This document shows positions 15,935 to 23,898 of a stretch of 64,000 bases of DNA, in pieces. Every line of letters starts with the position of its first letter. Position 1 is the first letter of the stretch. The translations under genes were made by a program, and so were the position numbers. The stretch comes from Peterkaempfera sp044755465 (GTDB lineage Bacteria > Actinomycetota > Actinomycetes > Streptomycetales > Streptomycetaceae). The stretch is taken from the NCBI RefSeq assembly GCF_044755465.1, contig NZ_JBIVRB010000007.1:62001-126000 (forward strand). Direction: 5' to 3'. The notes under the pieces were generated by a model, which was not told where the DNA came from, ran no database searches, and saw only the letters and a program-made list of their open reading frames with translations.

Positions 15935-17392
15935 TCAGCTGACGGTCACGGTCGGGATCGGGTTGCTGCCGCTCCAGTTGCCGTTGAAGCCGAAGGAGGT
16001 GGTACCGCCCGAGGGCACGGTGCCGTTGTAGGACAGGTTCTTGCAGGTGACCTTGGTGCCGCTCTGGGTGCAGTCGGCGTTCCAGGCCTGGGTGACCTTC
16101 TGGTTCGCCGAGCCGAAGGTCCAGCTGGCCGTCCACTTGCTCAGCGACGAGCCGGGGGCGCACTTGATGTCGACGTTGCCGGTGAAGCCGATGTCCCACT
16201 GGCTGGCAACGGTGTAGGTCGCGGTGCAGCCGTTGCCGCCGCCACCCGGGGGAGTGGTGGGAGGCGTGGTGGGCGGCGTGGTCGGGGGCGTGGTGGGCGG
16301 CGTGGTCGGCGGGTTGGTGGGCGGAGTGGTGCCGCCGCCGAGGGCGTTCTGAACCGCGGTGTAGGCGGCCTTGGGGTTGTAGTTCGCGTCGTACAGGGTG
16401 GCGGCACCCTGGCCGGAGAAGGTGTCCGGCACCCAGGAGTGGCCGTCGTCGAGGTCCCAGGCGGTGACGCCCACGCAGCGGGACACCTGGAGGCAGGCGT
16501 TGACCACGTTGGCGTAGTCGGTGGCCTGCTGGTTGAGGTTGGCGGCGGAGGCCGGGGTGGGCATCCGGACGTCCAGCTCGGTGATGGCCACGTCCACGCC
16601 GAGGTCGGCGTAGCGCTGCATGTTGGCCTTCAGCGTGGACGGCACCTGGCCGACGATGAAGTGGCTCTCCAGACCGACGCCGTCGATCGGCACGCCCTGC
16701 TGCTTGAGCGAGCTGATCAGGTTGAACATGGCGTTGCTCTTCGCGCCCAGGTCCTCGATGTTGTAGTCATTGAGGTAGAGCTTGGCGCTGGGGTCGGCAG
16801 CGTGCGCGGTCTTGAGCGCGTCGGCGATGTAGCCGCTGCCCATCGCGTTGTAGAACGCGTCGGTGCGCAGGTTGGCGTTGTCGTCGAACGGCTCGTTGAC
16901 GACGTCCCAGGCGTAGATCTTGCCCTTGTAGTGGGTGACCTCGTTGGTGATGTGGTTCTCCATCGCGGCCTGCACCTGGTTGGTGGGCAGGCTGCTCACC
17001 CAACCGGGCAGCTGGGAGTGCCAGACCAGGTTGTGGCCACGGATCTTCTGGCTGTTCCCCTGGGCGAAGGAGACGATGGAGTCCGCCCCCGAGTAGTTGA
17101 ACGAGCCCTTGGAGGACTCGATCGTGTCCCACTTCATCTCGTTCTCCGGGGTGACAGAGTTGAACTGCGTCCCGGCGAGGTTCTTGTAGGTGGTGTTGCT
17201 GTTGAGCGTCCCGTTGGCGACCGCCACGCCGAAGTAGATGCCCTTGGCGGCGGCGAGGCTGCCCAGCGAGCTACCTGCGGCCTGGGCGTTCGACGGGAGC
17301 ACGGCCACGCCGATGGCGGTGGCGGCGCAGGCCGCGATCGCGACGGCGGCCTTGGGCCATCTCGCGGTCCTGGGGGTGAGCGGGTGGCGCAT
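15935..17392 (-). CDS. Secreted endo-1,4-beta-xylanase, GH10 + CBM2
   Basis: A 485-aa extracellular xylanase cutting the beta-1,4-xylan backbone. Residues 1-39 are a Sec signal peptide with a basic start (RHPLTPRTARWPK) and AQA cleavage region. GH10 catalytic domain spans about 40-350: acid/base Glu167 in WDVVNEPF, nucleophile Glu272 in ITELDVRM, with RGHNLVWHSQ upstream. A PTTPP-repeat linker (about 355-385) joins a family-2 carbohydrate-binding module (about 388-485) with flanking Cys and conserved Trp. ATG at 17392 has a GGAAGG site 12 nt upstream; the frame is open further but without a secretion signal. It belongs with the adjacent GH43, LacI and ABC genes, yet no intact CGAAA-N-TTTCG operator precedes it. 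Confidence 0.95.
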   Translation of the reverse strand: MRHPLTPRTARWPKAAVAIAACAATAIGVAVLPSNAQAAGSSLGSLAAAKGIYFGVAVANGTLNSNTTYKNLAGTQFNSVTPENEMKWDTIESSKGSFNYSGADSIVSFAQGNSQKIRGHNLVWHSQLPGWVSSLPTNQVQAAMENHITNEVTHYKGKIYAWDVVNEPFDDNANLRTDAFYNAMGSGYIADALKTAHAADPSAKLYLNDYNIEDLGAKSNAMFNLISSLKQQGVPIDGVGLESHFIVGQVPSTLKANMQRYADLGVDVAITELDVRMPTPASAANLNQQATDYANVVNACLQVSRCVGVTAWDLDDGHSWVPDTFSGQGAATLYDANYNPKAAYTAVQNALGGGTTPPTNPPTTPPTTPPTTPPTTPPTTPPGGGGNGCTATYTVASQWDIGFTGNVDIKCAPGSSLSKWTASWTFGSANQKVTQAWNADCTQSGTKVTCKNLSYNGTVPSGGTTSFGFNGNWSGSNPIPTVTVS

Positions 17393-17541
17393 GGTGGGGT
17401 ATGTCCCTTCCGTTGTGGGCGCGCTGGGAGCGGGCCCTGGTTCCGGGGTGGCGAAACACGAACGGTGGTGCGTCCGCCGGCCGGGGCCGGCGGGGGCTGG
17501 GGATGCGCTGGGCAGGGTCATGACAGTTGGTTCGGGTGAAA

Positions 17542-17585
17542 CCGGCGGTGCGGCACAGAAGCGGGGTCGGGTCCCGCACCGCCGG
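17542..17585 (-). terminator. Terminator after GH43 gene
   Basis: A perfect 12-bp inverted repeat (CCGGCGGTGCGG / CCGCACCGCCGG) with a 20-nt loop starts 37 nt after the GH43 stop. It separates the GH43 transcript from the xylanase gene further on in the same direction. Confidence 0.7.
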
Positions 17586-17622
17586 TGGTCTGGGGAGGGG
17601 CCGGGTCAGCCGGCCTGGCGGC

Positions 17623-19227
17623 TCAGGGGGCCGACTCGTGCTCGGCCGCCCATGGGCGGTCGGCCCCGGCGTAGCGGAACCAGTCGAAGTCGGCGCCGGG
17701 TGAGCCGCCGCCGGCCGGTCCGGTGCCGTACAGGCCGACATAGGCGCCGGTGAAGCTGTCGGCCACACTGCTGCTGAGCACGCGTCCGTCGACGGTGGCG
17801 AGCGTCTCCCAGTGGTCGGGCCGCTGGGAGCAGAGCAGGGTGTAGTCCTGGCCGTGCGCCCGGACGGCCAGCCGGACCGGACCGGCGGCCAGCGGCAGTT
17901 CGGCCCGCTGGATGTCCGCGCCCGCGCTGCGGACGGTGAGCCAGGCGGCCTTGGCGCCGTCGGCGGTCCGGGTGACGGTGAGCCGGATGTGGAAGTCGTG
18001 GTTCTGGAGCAGCACCAGCCCGGCCTGCTCGTCGGCGCCGGGCTCGAAGTCCAGCTCGGTCTCGGCGGTGAAGTCGAGATGCTGCTGGCGGCGGCCGACG
18101 AAGGCCGGGGTGACCTGCCGGTCCAGGGTCTCCGGGAGCAGCCGCAGCCGCAGGTGTCCGGGGCGCTCGGTGAGGCTGTACAGCTCGGTGCGCGGGGTGC
18201 GCAGCAGGTTCCACTGCGGGCCGAGCTCGGGTGCGTCGAAGTGGTCGACCGGGTCGGGCGCGGGCCAGGGGTGCGGTTCCAGGGCCGTCCGGGCGGTCTC
18301 CTCCAGCCGTCCGACGCCGGGGTTGACCACTGGCCAGCCGTCCTCCCAGACCACCCGGGCGAGGAAGGTCTCCCGGCCCAGGTTGACGAAGTCCCCGCCG
18401 CTGGGACGGGAGGCCAGCAGCAGGGCGTACCAGTCGCCGTGCTGGGTGCGGACCAGGTCGGCGTGGCCGGTGCCGGTCACCGGGAAGGCGCGGCCCAGGT
18501 GGCGGTGGGTGAGTACCGGGTTGCGCGGGTTGTTCTCGTACGGGCCGGTGAGGGTGTGGCTGCGGGCGACGGTGACGGCGTGCTCGTGGAAGGTGCCGCC
18601 CTCGGCGAGCAGCAGGTAGTAGTAGCCGTCATGCCGGATCAGGTGCGGGCCCTCGGCCCAGACGGCGTCGACCAGGGCGCCCCGGAAGAGGATGTGTTCG
18701 GGGCCGGTGAGCCGGCCGGCCGCCGGGTCGAGGGCGCGCATCCAGATCTCGGTGTGCCCGGCCTGGTCGATCTGGCGGGTGCCCAGCAGGTGGGCGGAGC
18801 CGTCGTCGTCGAAGAAGAGGGAGGGGTCGAAGCCGGGGGCCTCGGGCAGCCACAGCGGGTCCGACCAGGGGCCGGCCGGGTCGTCGGCGGTGAGCAGGAA
18901 GGTGCCCGACTCCCGGGTGCCGTCGACCAGCGTGCAGACCAGGTGGAAGCGCCCGTCGTGGTGGGTGAGCGCCGGGGCGTACAGGCCGCCCGAGGGGCGC
19001 ACGCCGTCCAACGGCAGCTGCTCGGGGCGGTCCATGGCATGGCCGATCGGCCGCCAGTGGACCAGGTCGCGACTGTGGTGCAGGGGCAACCCGGGGAAGT
19101 ACTCGAAGGAGGAGTTGACGAGGTAGTAGTCGTCGCCGACCCGGCAGACGGACGGATCGGGGTAGAAGCCCGGCAGCACGGGATTGCGGGCACTGGCAGA
19201 CTGCTGGGGTGACTGGGGTCGGGACAT
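17623..19227 (-). CDS. GH43 family beta-xylosidase/alpha-L-arabinofuranosidase
   Basis: A 534-aa cytosolic-looking (no signal peptide) glycoside hydrolase acting on xylo-oligosaccharides. The five-bladed GH43 propeller (about 12-320) shows base Asp24 in FYPDPSV, Asp134 in GFDPSLFFDDDG and acid Glu192 in WAEGPHLI. The C-terminal beta-sandwich (about 330-534), with DRQVTPAFVGRRQQH and a final DFDWFRY, is the usual accessory domain of these xylosidases. ATG at 19227 fits the family N-terminus but lacks a clear ribosome site. Upstream is a strong promoter with the shared 11-bp operator, so LacI control with the ABC operon is likely. Confidence 0.92.
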   Translation of the reverse strand: MSRPQSPQQSASARNPVLPGFYPDPSVCRVGDDYYLVNSSFEYFPGLPLHHSRDLVHWRPIGHAMDRPEQLPLDGVRPSGGLYAPALTHHDGRFHLVCTLVDGTRESGTFLLTADDPAGPWSDPLWLPEAPGFDPSLFFDDDGSAHLLGTRQIDQAGHTEIWMRALDPAAGRLTGPEHILFRGALVDAVWAEGPHLIRHDGYYYLLLAEGGTFHEHAVTVARSHTLTGPYENNPRNPVLTHRHLGRAFPVTGTGHADLVRTQHGDWYALLLASRPSGGDFVNLGRETFLARVVWEDGWPVVNPGVGRLEETARTALEPHPWPAPDPVDHFDAPELGPQWNLLRTPRTELYSLTERPGHLRLRLLPETLDRQVTPAFVGRRQQHLDFTAETELDFEPGADEQAGLVLLQNHDFHIRLTVTRTADGAKAAWLTVRSAGADIQRAELPLAAGPVRLAVRAHGQDYTLLCSQRPDHWETLATVDGRVLSSSVADSFTGAYVGLYGTGPAGGGSPGADFDWFRYAGADRPWAAEHESAP

Positions 19228-19374
19228 ATGGCGGGTGCGGACCCGATCGGGCGACCCAGAGCGGTGACGGGTCGCGAGTTGCGGGGCCGCACGCCTCCCT
19301 TCGCGCATCGGGCGAGTGCGGGGGCCGGGCCGCTCCTACCCGGATACCGGGGCAGAAGAAGCAGATTGAGGGAC

Positions 19375-19385
19375 CGAAACTTTCG
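19375..19385. promoter_or_regulatory. Perfect xylan-regulon operator, site 1 (CGAAA-C-TTTCG)
   Basis: An 11-bp palindrome, 25 bp downstream of the GH43 -10 box. A near-identical site (CGAAACATTCG) lies in the same position at the ABC operon. As I recall, BxlR/XlnR-type LacI repressors of Streptomyces xylan operons bind CGAA-N-TTCG. It is flanked by 9-bp arms GAAGCAGAT (19358-19366) and ATCTGCTTC (19398-19406), almost concentric with it. Confidence 0.8.
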
Positions 19386-19410
19386 ATCTCCCGTCCGATC
19401 TGCTTCGGAG

Positions 19411-19440
19411 ACGTTACGGCTCTGCTTCCGCGACCGTCAA
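19411..19440 (-). promoter_or_regulatory. Promoter of GH43 gene
   Basis: On the minus strand TTGACG (19440-19435), an 18-bp spacer and TAACGT (19416-19411) form a good HrdB-type promoter. The predicted start near 19404 gives a leader of about 175 nt that contains the operator and a nested inverted repeat. Confidence 0.75.
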
Positions 19441-19487
19441 TACATCTGCGCGGGCCGATGGCGGCACCGGCCGGGCGGCGGCCCCGC

Positions 19488-20573
19488 TCAGCGTCGCGGC
19501 GGGGCGGTGCTGCTCCGCGCCACCAGGGTGGTGGCCAGGTCGACCCGGGTGGCGGCGGTGGGGCCGGCCCGGCCCAGGTCCAGCACCAGCCGGGCGGCGG
19601 CCTCGGCCATCTCGGTCAGCGGCTGGCGGACGGTGGTCAGCGGCGGCCCCACCCAGCGGGCGATCGGCAGATCGTCGAAACCGACCACCGAAAGGTCCTC
19701 GGGGATGCGCAGGCCCAGTTCGCGGGCGGCCTCGTACAGGCCCAGCGCCTGGAGGTCGTTGCCGGTGAAGACGGCGGTCGGCGGCTCCGGCAGCCGCAGC
19801 AGCTCCAGCCCGACCGCGTAGCCGGACTCATGGTGGAAGTCGCCCTCCCGGACCAGCTCCGGGTCGACCGCGATGCCCGCCGTCTCCAGGGCGGCGCGGT
19901 AGCCGTCGATCCGGGCCCGGCTGCACATCATCGAGGAGGGGCCGCCGATCACCGCGATCCGGCGGTGGCCCAGCTCCACCAGGTGGCGGGTGGCGGCCAG
20001 GCCGCCGTGCCAGTTGGTGGCGCCGATGGAGGGCACGTCATCACCGGGGTCGCCCGCCGGATCGACCACCACGAACGGTATGTCACGGCTGATCAGCTGG
20101 GTGCGCTGGTCCGCGTCCAGGTCGGACAGCACCAGGATCACCCCGACCGGCCGACGGGCCAGCACGCCGTCCACCCAGGTCTGACCGGGCATCAGCCGAC
20201 CGGCGCTCTCGGAGAGCACCAGGCTGAAGCCCTCCTCGCGGGCGACGTTCTCCACGCCCCGGATGACCTCCATCGCCCAGGAGCTCTCCAGCTCGTGGAA
20301 GACCAGGTCCAGCAGTTGGAGCTGCTGACTGCCGCTGCGCCGCCGCCGGTAGCCGTGCCGGCGCAGCAGCTCCTCGACCCGGCTGCGCGTGGCGGGCGCC
20401 ACATCGGCGCGGCCGTTGAGCACTTTCGAAACTGTCGGAGCCGAAACCCCGGCAGCCCTGGCGATCTCAGCCAGTGTCGCACCCCCTGCGGAGGATCCGG
20501 CGGACGGCGGCTCTTCCTTGCGAGGCTGGACCTCTGCGGTACTCATGGAGGGATGGTAGCGGCCTGTCGGCAC
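19488..20573 (-). CDS. LacI-family repressor of the xylo-oligosaccharide operon (BxlR-like)
   Basis: A 361-aa (or 352-aa) regulator. The N-terminal LacI helix-turn-helix reads TLAEIARAAGVSAPTVSKVLNGRADVAPATR (about 33-63), followed by a periplasmic-binding-protein-like effector domain ending in VDLATTLVARSSTAPP. It is divergent from the sugar ABC operon, and a CGAAA-x-xTTCG site lies in the shared region, so repression with xylobiose or xylose as inducer is the likely role. Start choice is open: GTG at 20573 has GGAGG 12 nt upstream, while ATG at 20546 (MSTAEVQP) has no ribosome site. Confidence 0.9.
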   Translation of the reverse strand: MPTGRYHPSMSTAEVQPRKEEPPSAGSSAGGATLAEIARAAGVSAPTVSKVLNGRADVAPATRSRVEELLRRHGYRRRRSGSQQLQLLDLVFHELESSWAMEVIRGVENVAREEGFSLVLSESAGRLMPGQTWVDGVLARRPVGVILVLSDLDADQRTQLISRDIPFVVVDPAGDPGDDVPSIGATNWHGGLAATRHLVELGHRRIAVIGGPSSMMCSRARIDGYRAALETAGIAVDPELVREGDFHHESGYAVGLELLRLPEPPTAVFTGNDLQALGLYEAARELGLRIPEDLSVVGFDDLPIARWVGPPLTTVRQPLTEMAEAAARLVLDLGRAGPTAATRVDLATTLVARSSTAPPRR

Positions 20574-20619
20574 AGCTCAAGCCCCCCTCCACCGCCCGCA
20601 TCCAGTGTGGCCTACCCCC

Positions 20620-20648
20620 TTGACGGCTCGGAAACACCCCCGTACGGT
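20620..20648 (+). promoter_or_regulatory. Promoter of xylo-oligosaccharide ABC operon
   Basis: TTGACG (20620-20625), 17-bp spacer, TACGGT (20643-20648). The sequence resembles the GH43 promoter even within the spacer (TTGACGG, then GGAA, then CCGTA). The predicted start is near 20655. Confidence 0.75.
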
Positions 20649-20672
20649 TCCGGCAACATTCGCAATATCCGC

Positions 20673-20683
20673 CGAAACATTCG
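20673..20683. promoter_or_regulatory. Xylan-regulon operator, site 2 (CGAAACATTCG)
   Basis: It lies 24 bp downstream of the -10 box and 17 bp before the lipoprotein start. It has one mismatch to the perfect palindrome at 19375. AACATTCG is also repeated at 20655-20662, 21 bp (two helical turns) upstream of 20676-20683, which could help cooperative binding. Confidence 0.75.
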
Positions 20684-20699
20684 ACAGAGGTGCGCCACC

Positions 20700-22019
20700 A
20701 TGCGGTCGGGCTTTTCCAGCAACGGTACGTGTACGAAGAGATTGACCGCGGTTGCCGCTGCGACGGCACTGACGGCCGTTCTCGCCGGGTGCGGAAGCTC
20801 CAGTGGCAGCGTCGGCAGCGGTGGTGGCGGCGGCACCATCACTGCCTATGTCTACGGTGACGATTCGGTCAAGATCCAGAAGACTGCGGTCGACGAGTTC
20901 AACAAGACCTCCAAGGTCAAGGTGAAGCTGGTCTCGATCCCCGGCACCGACTACGTCAACAAGCTCCGCACCGCGATGGGCTCCCCCAACGCCCCGGACA
21001 TCTTCTTCAACTGGGGCGGCGGCTCCATCAAGCCGTACGCCGACGCCGGTCAGCTGGTCGACCTCACCTCGACCATCGAGAGCGACGAGACGCTCAAGAG
21101 CGGCTTCCTGCCCTCCGTCATGGCCGCGGGCAGCCTGGGCGGCAAGATGTACGGCATCCCGATGCGCGGTATGCAGCCGGTCATCCTCTTCTACAACAAG
21201 GCCGTGTTCGCCCAGAACAACCTTCAGCCGCCGAAGACCTGGGAAGAGCTCCAGGCGGACATCACCACCCTGAAGGCCAAGAAGATCACGCCGTTCGCGC
21301 TCGGTGGCTCCGACACCTGGCCCGAGCTGATGTGGCTGGAGTACCTGGTGGACCGGATCGGCGGTCCGGAGGTCTTCAAGAAGATCCAGGACGGCGACTC
21401 CTCCGGCTGGGGCGACCCGGCGGTGCTCAAGGCGGCGCAGACCGTCAAGCAGCTGGTGGACGAGGGCGCCTTCGGCTCCAACTTCACCTCGGTCGGCTAC
21501 GGCAGCGGCGGCGCGCCCGCGCTGTTCGCGCAGGGCAAGGCCGCGATGCACCTGATGGGCTCGTGGGAGTACTCCACCCAGCTCGGCAAGTTCCCGGACT
21601 TCGCCAAGAAGGACCTGGGCTGGACCACCTTCCCGAGCGTGACCGGCGGCGTCGGTGACGTCAACGACGTGGTGGGCAACCCGAACAACTACTGGTCGAT
21701 CAACGCCAAGACCAAGCACCAGGACGCCGCCATCGCGTTCGTCAAGACGATGGCCGCCCAGTCCTACTCCAAGGCGCTGCTGGAGAACGGTGACATCCCC
21801 ACCACCACCTCCGCCGAGTCCGAGCTGGGCTCCGCCCCCAACCCCGAGTTCGCCACCTTCCAGTACCAGATGGTGCAGAAGGCCCCCAGCTTCACCCTCT
21901 CCTGGGACCAGGCCCTTGAGGCCAACATCGCCACCCCGATGCTGACCGAGATCAACAAGCTGTTCGCGGGCAAGTCCAGCCCTGAGCAGTTCGTGGCTGC
22001 GCTGAAGGCCCTCAAGTAA
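20700..22019 (+). CDS. Sugar ABC transporter substrate-binding lipoprotein (BxlE-like)
   Basis: A 439-aa family-1 extracellular solute-binding protein. Signal peptide with lipobox LAGC (Cys30), then a Gly/Ser-rich tether and the binding domain (YVYGDDSVKIQKTAVDEFNK onward). The context (GH43, GH10, GH3, LacI) points to xylobiose/xylotriose as ligand, as for the Bxl systems. No ATPase gene is in the operon; Streptomyces sugar importers commonly share MsiK, encoded elsewhere. ATG at 20700 has AGAGG 8 nt upstream. First gene of a four-gene operon ending with the GH3 gene. Confidence 0.93.
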   Translation: MRSGFSSNGTCTKRLTAVAAATALTAVLAGCGSSSGSVGSGGGGGTITAYVYGDDSVKIQKTAVDEFNKTSKVKVKLVSIPGTDYVNKLRTAMGSPNAPDIFFNWGGGSIKPYADAGQLVDLTSTIESDETLKSGFLPSVMAAGSLGGKMYGIPMRGMQPVILFYNKAVFAQNNLQPPKTWEELQADITTLKAKKITPFALGGSDTWPELMWLEYLVDRIGGPEVFKKIQDGDSSGWGDPAVLKAAQTVKQLVDEGAFGSNFTSVGYGSGGAPALFAQGKAAMHLMGSWEYSTQLGKFPDFAKKDLGWTTFPSVTGGVGDVNDVVGNPNNYWSINAKTKHQDAAIAFVKTMAAQSYSKALLENGDIPTTTSAESELGSAPNPEFATFQYQMVQKAPSFTLSWDQALEANIATPMLTEINKLFAGKSSPEQFVAALKALK

Positions 22020-22021
22020 CG

Positions 22022-22948
22022 ATGACGATCGCAACTCCGCTCCAGAAGCAGCGGGGCCGTGTGGCGGCCGGTGACAGTGCCGGCCGCCCACACGCGGCCT
22101 GGGCCCTGCCGGGCGTGCTGTTCTTCGCCATGTTCGCGGTGGTCCCGCTGGGCCTGGCCGTGTACCTGTCCTTCTGCCACTGGGACGGCCTGAATTCGCC
22201 GACGGTCATCGGGGTGGACAACTGGACCAAGCTGTTCAAGGACCCGGACGTCCGCCAGGCCGCCTGGCTCAGCTTCCTGCTGACCACCATCAGCTGGGTG
22301 TTCCAGACGCCCATCTCGCTGCTGCTGGGCGTCTGGGCGGCTGGGCGGCAGCGCAACCGGGCCGTGCTGTCGGCGGTCTTCTTCATCCCGCTGCTGCTCT
22401 CCAGCACCGCCGTCGCACTGCTCTTCCACGCCCTGCTGGACCCCAACTTCGGCGTGATCAAGGAGATCGGCCCCTGGCTGGGCATCTCCCCCAACGTCCT
22501 CGGCTCCTCCCGGGGCGCCCTGCTCACCGTGATCTTCGTCGGTGGCTGGCAGTTCATGCCGTTCCACACCCTGCTCTACCAGGGCGGCGCCCGGCAGATC
22601 CCGGAGGTGCTCTACCAGGCCGCCTCGATCGACGGCGCCGGCCGGTACCGGCAGTTCTTCCACATCACCCTGCCGCAGCTGCGCAACACCATCACCACCT
22701 CCTCGGTGCTGATGATCGTCGGCTCGCTGACCTACTTCGAGACCGTGCTGATCATGACCAGGGGCGGTCCGGGCACCGACACCACGGTGCTGCCCTACCT
22801 GATGTACCGGACCGGCTTCCAGACCTACGACCTCGGCTATGCCAGTGCCATCGCCACCGCCCTGGTCATCCTGGCCACCGGTCTGTCGCTGGTGCTGGTC
22901 CGCTTCAGCGGCTTCGGTTCGATGCGGTCCACCCGGGAAGGGATGTGA
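22022..22948 (+). CDS. Sugar ABC transporter permease (BxlF-like)
   Basis: A 308-aa inner-membrane permease with six predicted helices (first at LPGVLFFAMFAVVPLGLAVYLS). It carries the EAA loop region YQAASIDGAGRYRQFFHITLPQL that contacts the ATPase. It starts 2 nt after the lipoprotein stop, so translation is coupled. With the next gene it forms the heterodimeric channel of the xylo-oligosaccharide importer. Confidence 0.93.
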   Translation: MTIATPLQKQRGRVAAGDSAGRPHAAWALPGVLFFAMFAVVPLGLAVYLSFCHWDGLNSPTVIGVDNWTKLFKDPDVRQAAWLSFLLTTISWVFQTPISLLLGVWAAGRQRNRAVLSAVFFIPLLLSSTAVALLFHALLDPNFGVIKEIGPWLGISPNVLGSSRGALLTVIFVGGWQFMPFHTLLYQGGARQIPEVLYQAASIDGAGRYRQFFHITLPQLRNTITTSSVLMIVGSLTYFETVLIMTRGGPGTDTTVLPYLMYRTGFQTYDLGYASAIATALVILATGLSLVLVRFSGFGSMRSTREGM

Positions 22949-22952
22949 CGAG

Positions 22953-23849
22953 ATGTCCACCGACACCCGCCCCGCGGCTCCGCCCGTGACGCCTCCCGCC
23001 CCGGCTCCGGCCGCCGCCCCGCGCCGCCGGTGGCGCCTCAAGGCCAACCCGCTGGCCGGCCTCGGCTCGCTGGTCTGGCTGGTCATCGTGCTCGTCCCGG
23101 TCTACACCATGATCTCGGCCTCGCTGATGCACCGCGAGGACGCCCTCACCGGCAACCCGCTGGCCTTCCCCACCCACCCCACGCTGGCCAACTACGGCAC
23201 CGCGGTGGACACCGGCTACTTCTCGTGGCTGTTCAACACCGTCATCGTGGCGGTGGCGACGGTCGCCATCGTCCTGGTGCTCTCGGTGCCCGTCGCCTAC
23301 GTGGCGGTGCGCAACCGCAACCGGTGGTCCAACCTGGCCTTCCGGATCTTCCTGCTGGGCGTGGCGATCCCCGCCCAGGCCGTGGTGGTGCCGCTCTACC
23401 TGCTCATCAGCAAGATGGGCCTGTACGACACGCTCCCCGCGATCATCCTGCCCACCGCCGCCTTCGCGATGCCGGTGTCCGTGCTGGTGCTCACCGGCAC
23501 GCTGCGCGACATCTCGGAGGAGCTGTACGAGGCGATGGCGCTGGACGGTGCGTCGCCGTTGCGGATGCTGCTCCAGCTGGCGGTGCCGCTCTCCAAGAGC
23601 GGCATCAGCACGGTGGGCATCTACTCCGCGATCCAGGCCTGGAACGGCTTCCTATTCCCGCTGATTTTCACCCAGTCGGACGAGAAGCATGTGCTGACCC
23701 TCGGACTCTTCAACTTCATGGGGCAGTACGGCCTCGACGTACCCGGCCTGCTGGCCGCCGTGGTGCTCTCCGCGATCCCCATCTTCGCGGTCTACCTCGT
23801 CGCCCGGCGCGCCCTGATCAACGGCTTGATGGGGGTTGGCGGCAAGTAG
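22953..23849 (+). CDS. Sugar ABC transporter permease (BxlG-like)
   Basis: A 298-aa permease. Residues 1-28 are a Pro/Ala-rich cytoplasmic leader, then six hydrophobic helices starting LAGLGSLVWLVIVLVPVYTM. The EAA loop is YEAMALDGASPLRMLLQLAVPL. It belongs to the MalG-type half of the importer. Start ATG at 22953 follows the previous stop by 4 nt. It is followed after 49 nt by the GH3 gene, presumably in the same transcript. Confidence 0.93.
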   Translation: MSTDTRPAAPPVTPPAPAPAAAPRRRWRLKANPLAGLGSLVWLVIVLVPVYTMISASLMHREDALTGNPLAFPTHPTLANYGTAVDTGYFSWLFNTVIVAVATVAIVLVLSVPVAYVAVRNRNRWSNLAFRIFLLGVAIPAQAVVVPLYLLISKMGLYDTLPAIILPTAAFAMPVSVLVLTGTLRDISEELYEAMALDGASPLRMLLQLAVPLSKSGISTVGIYSAIQAWNGFLFPLIFTQSDEKHVLTLGLFNFMGQYGLDVPGLLAAVVLSAIPIFAVYLVARRALINGLMGVGGK

Positions 23850-23898
23850 CCCGCCCCGCCGCCGCAGACCTGCCACTACCGAGAGGAACCCCTGTCCG

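Noticed and set aside
17440..17465. Possible third xylan operator upstream of the xylanase (CGAAAC-A-CGAACG)
   Set aside because: The half-sites are in direct, not inverted, orientation and do not fit CGAAA-N-TTTCG.
20430..20450. CTTTCGAAAC inside the lacI gene as an operator
   Set aside because: It encodes the conserved VSKVLNG helix of the DNA-binding domain and does not match the 11-bp palindrome.
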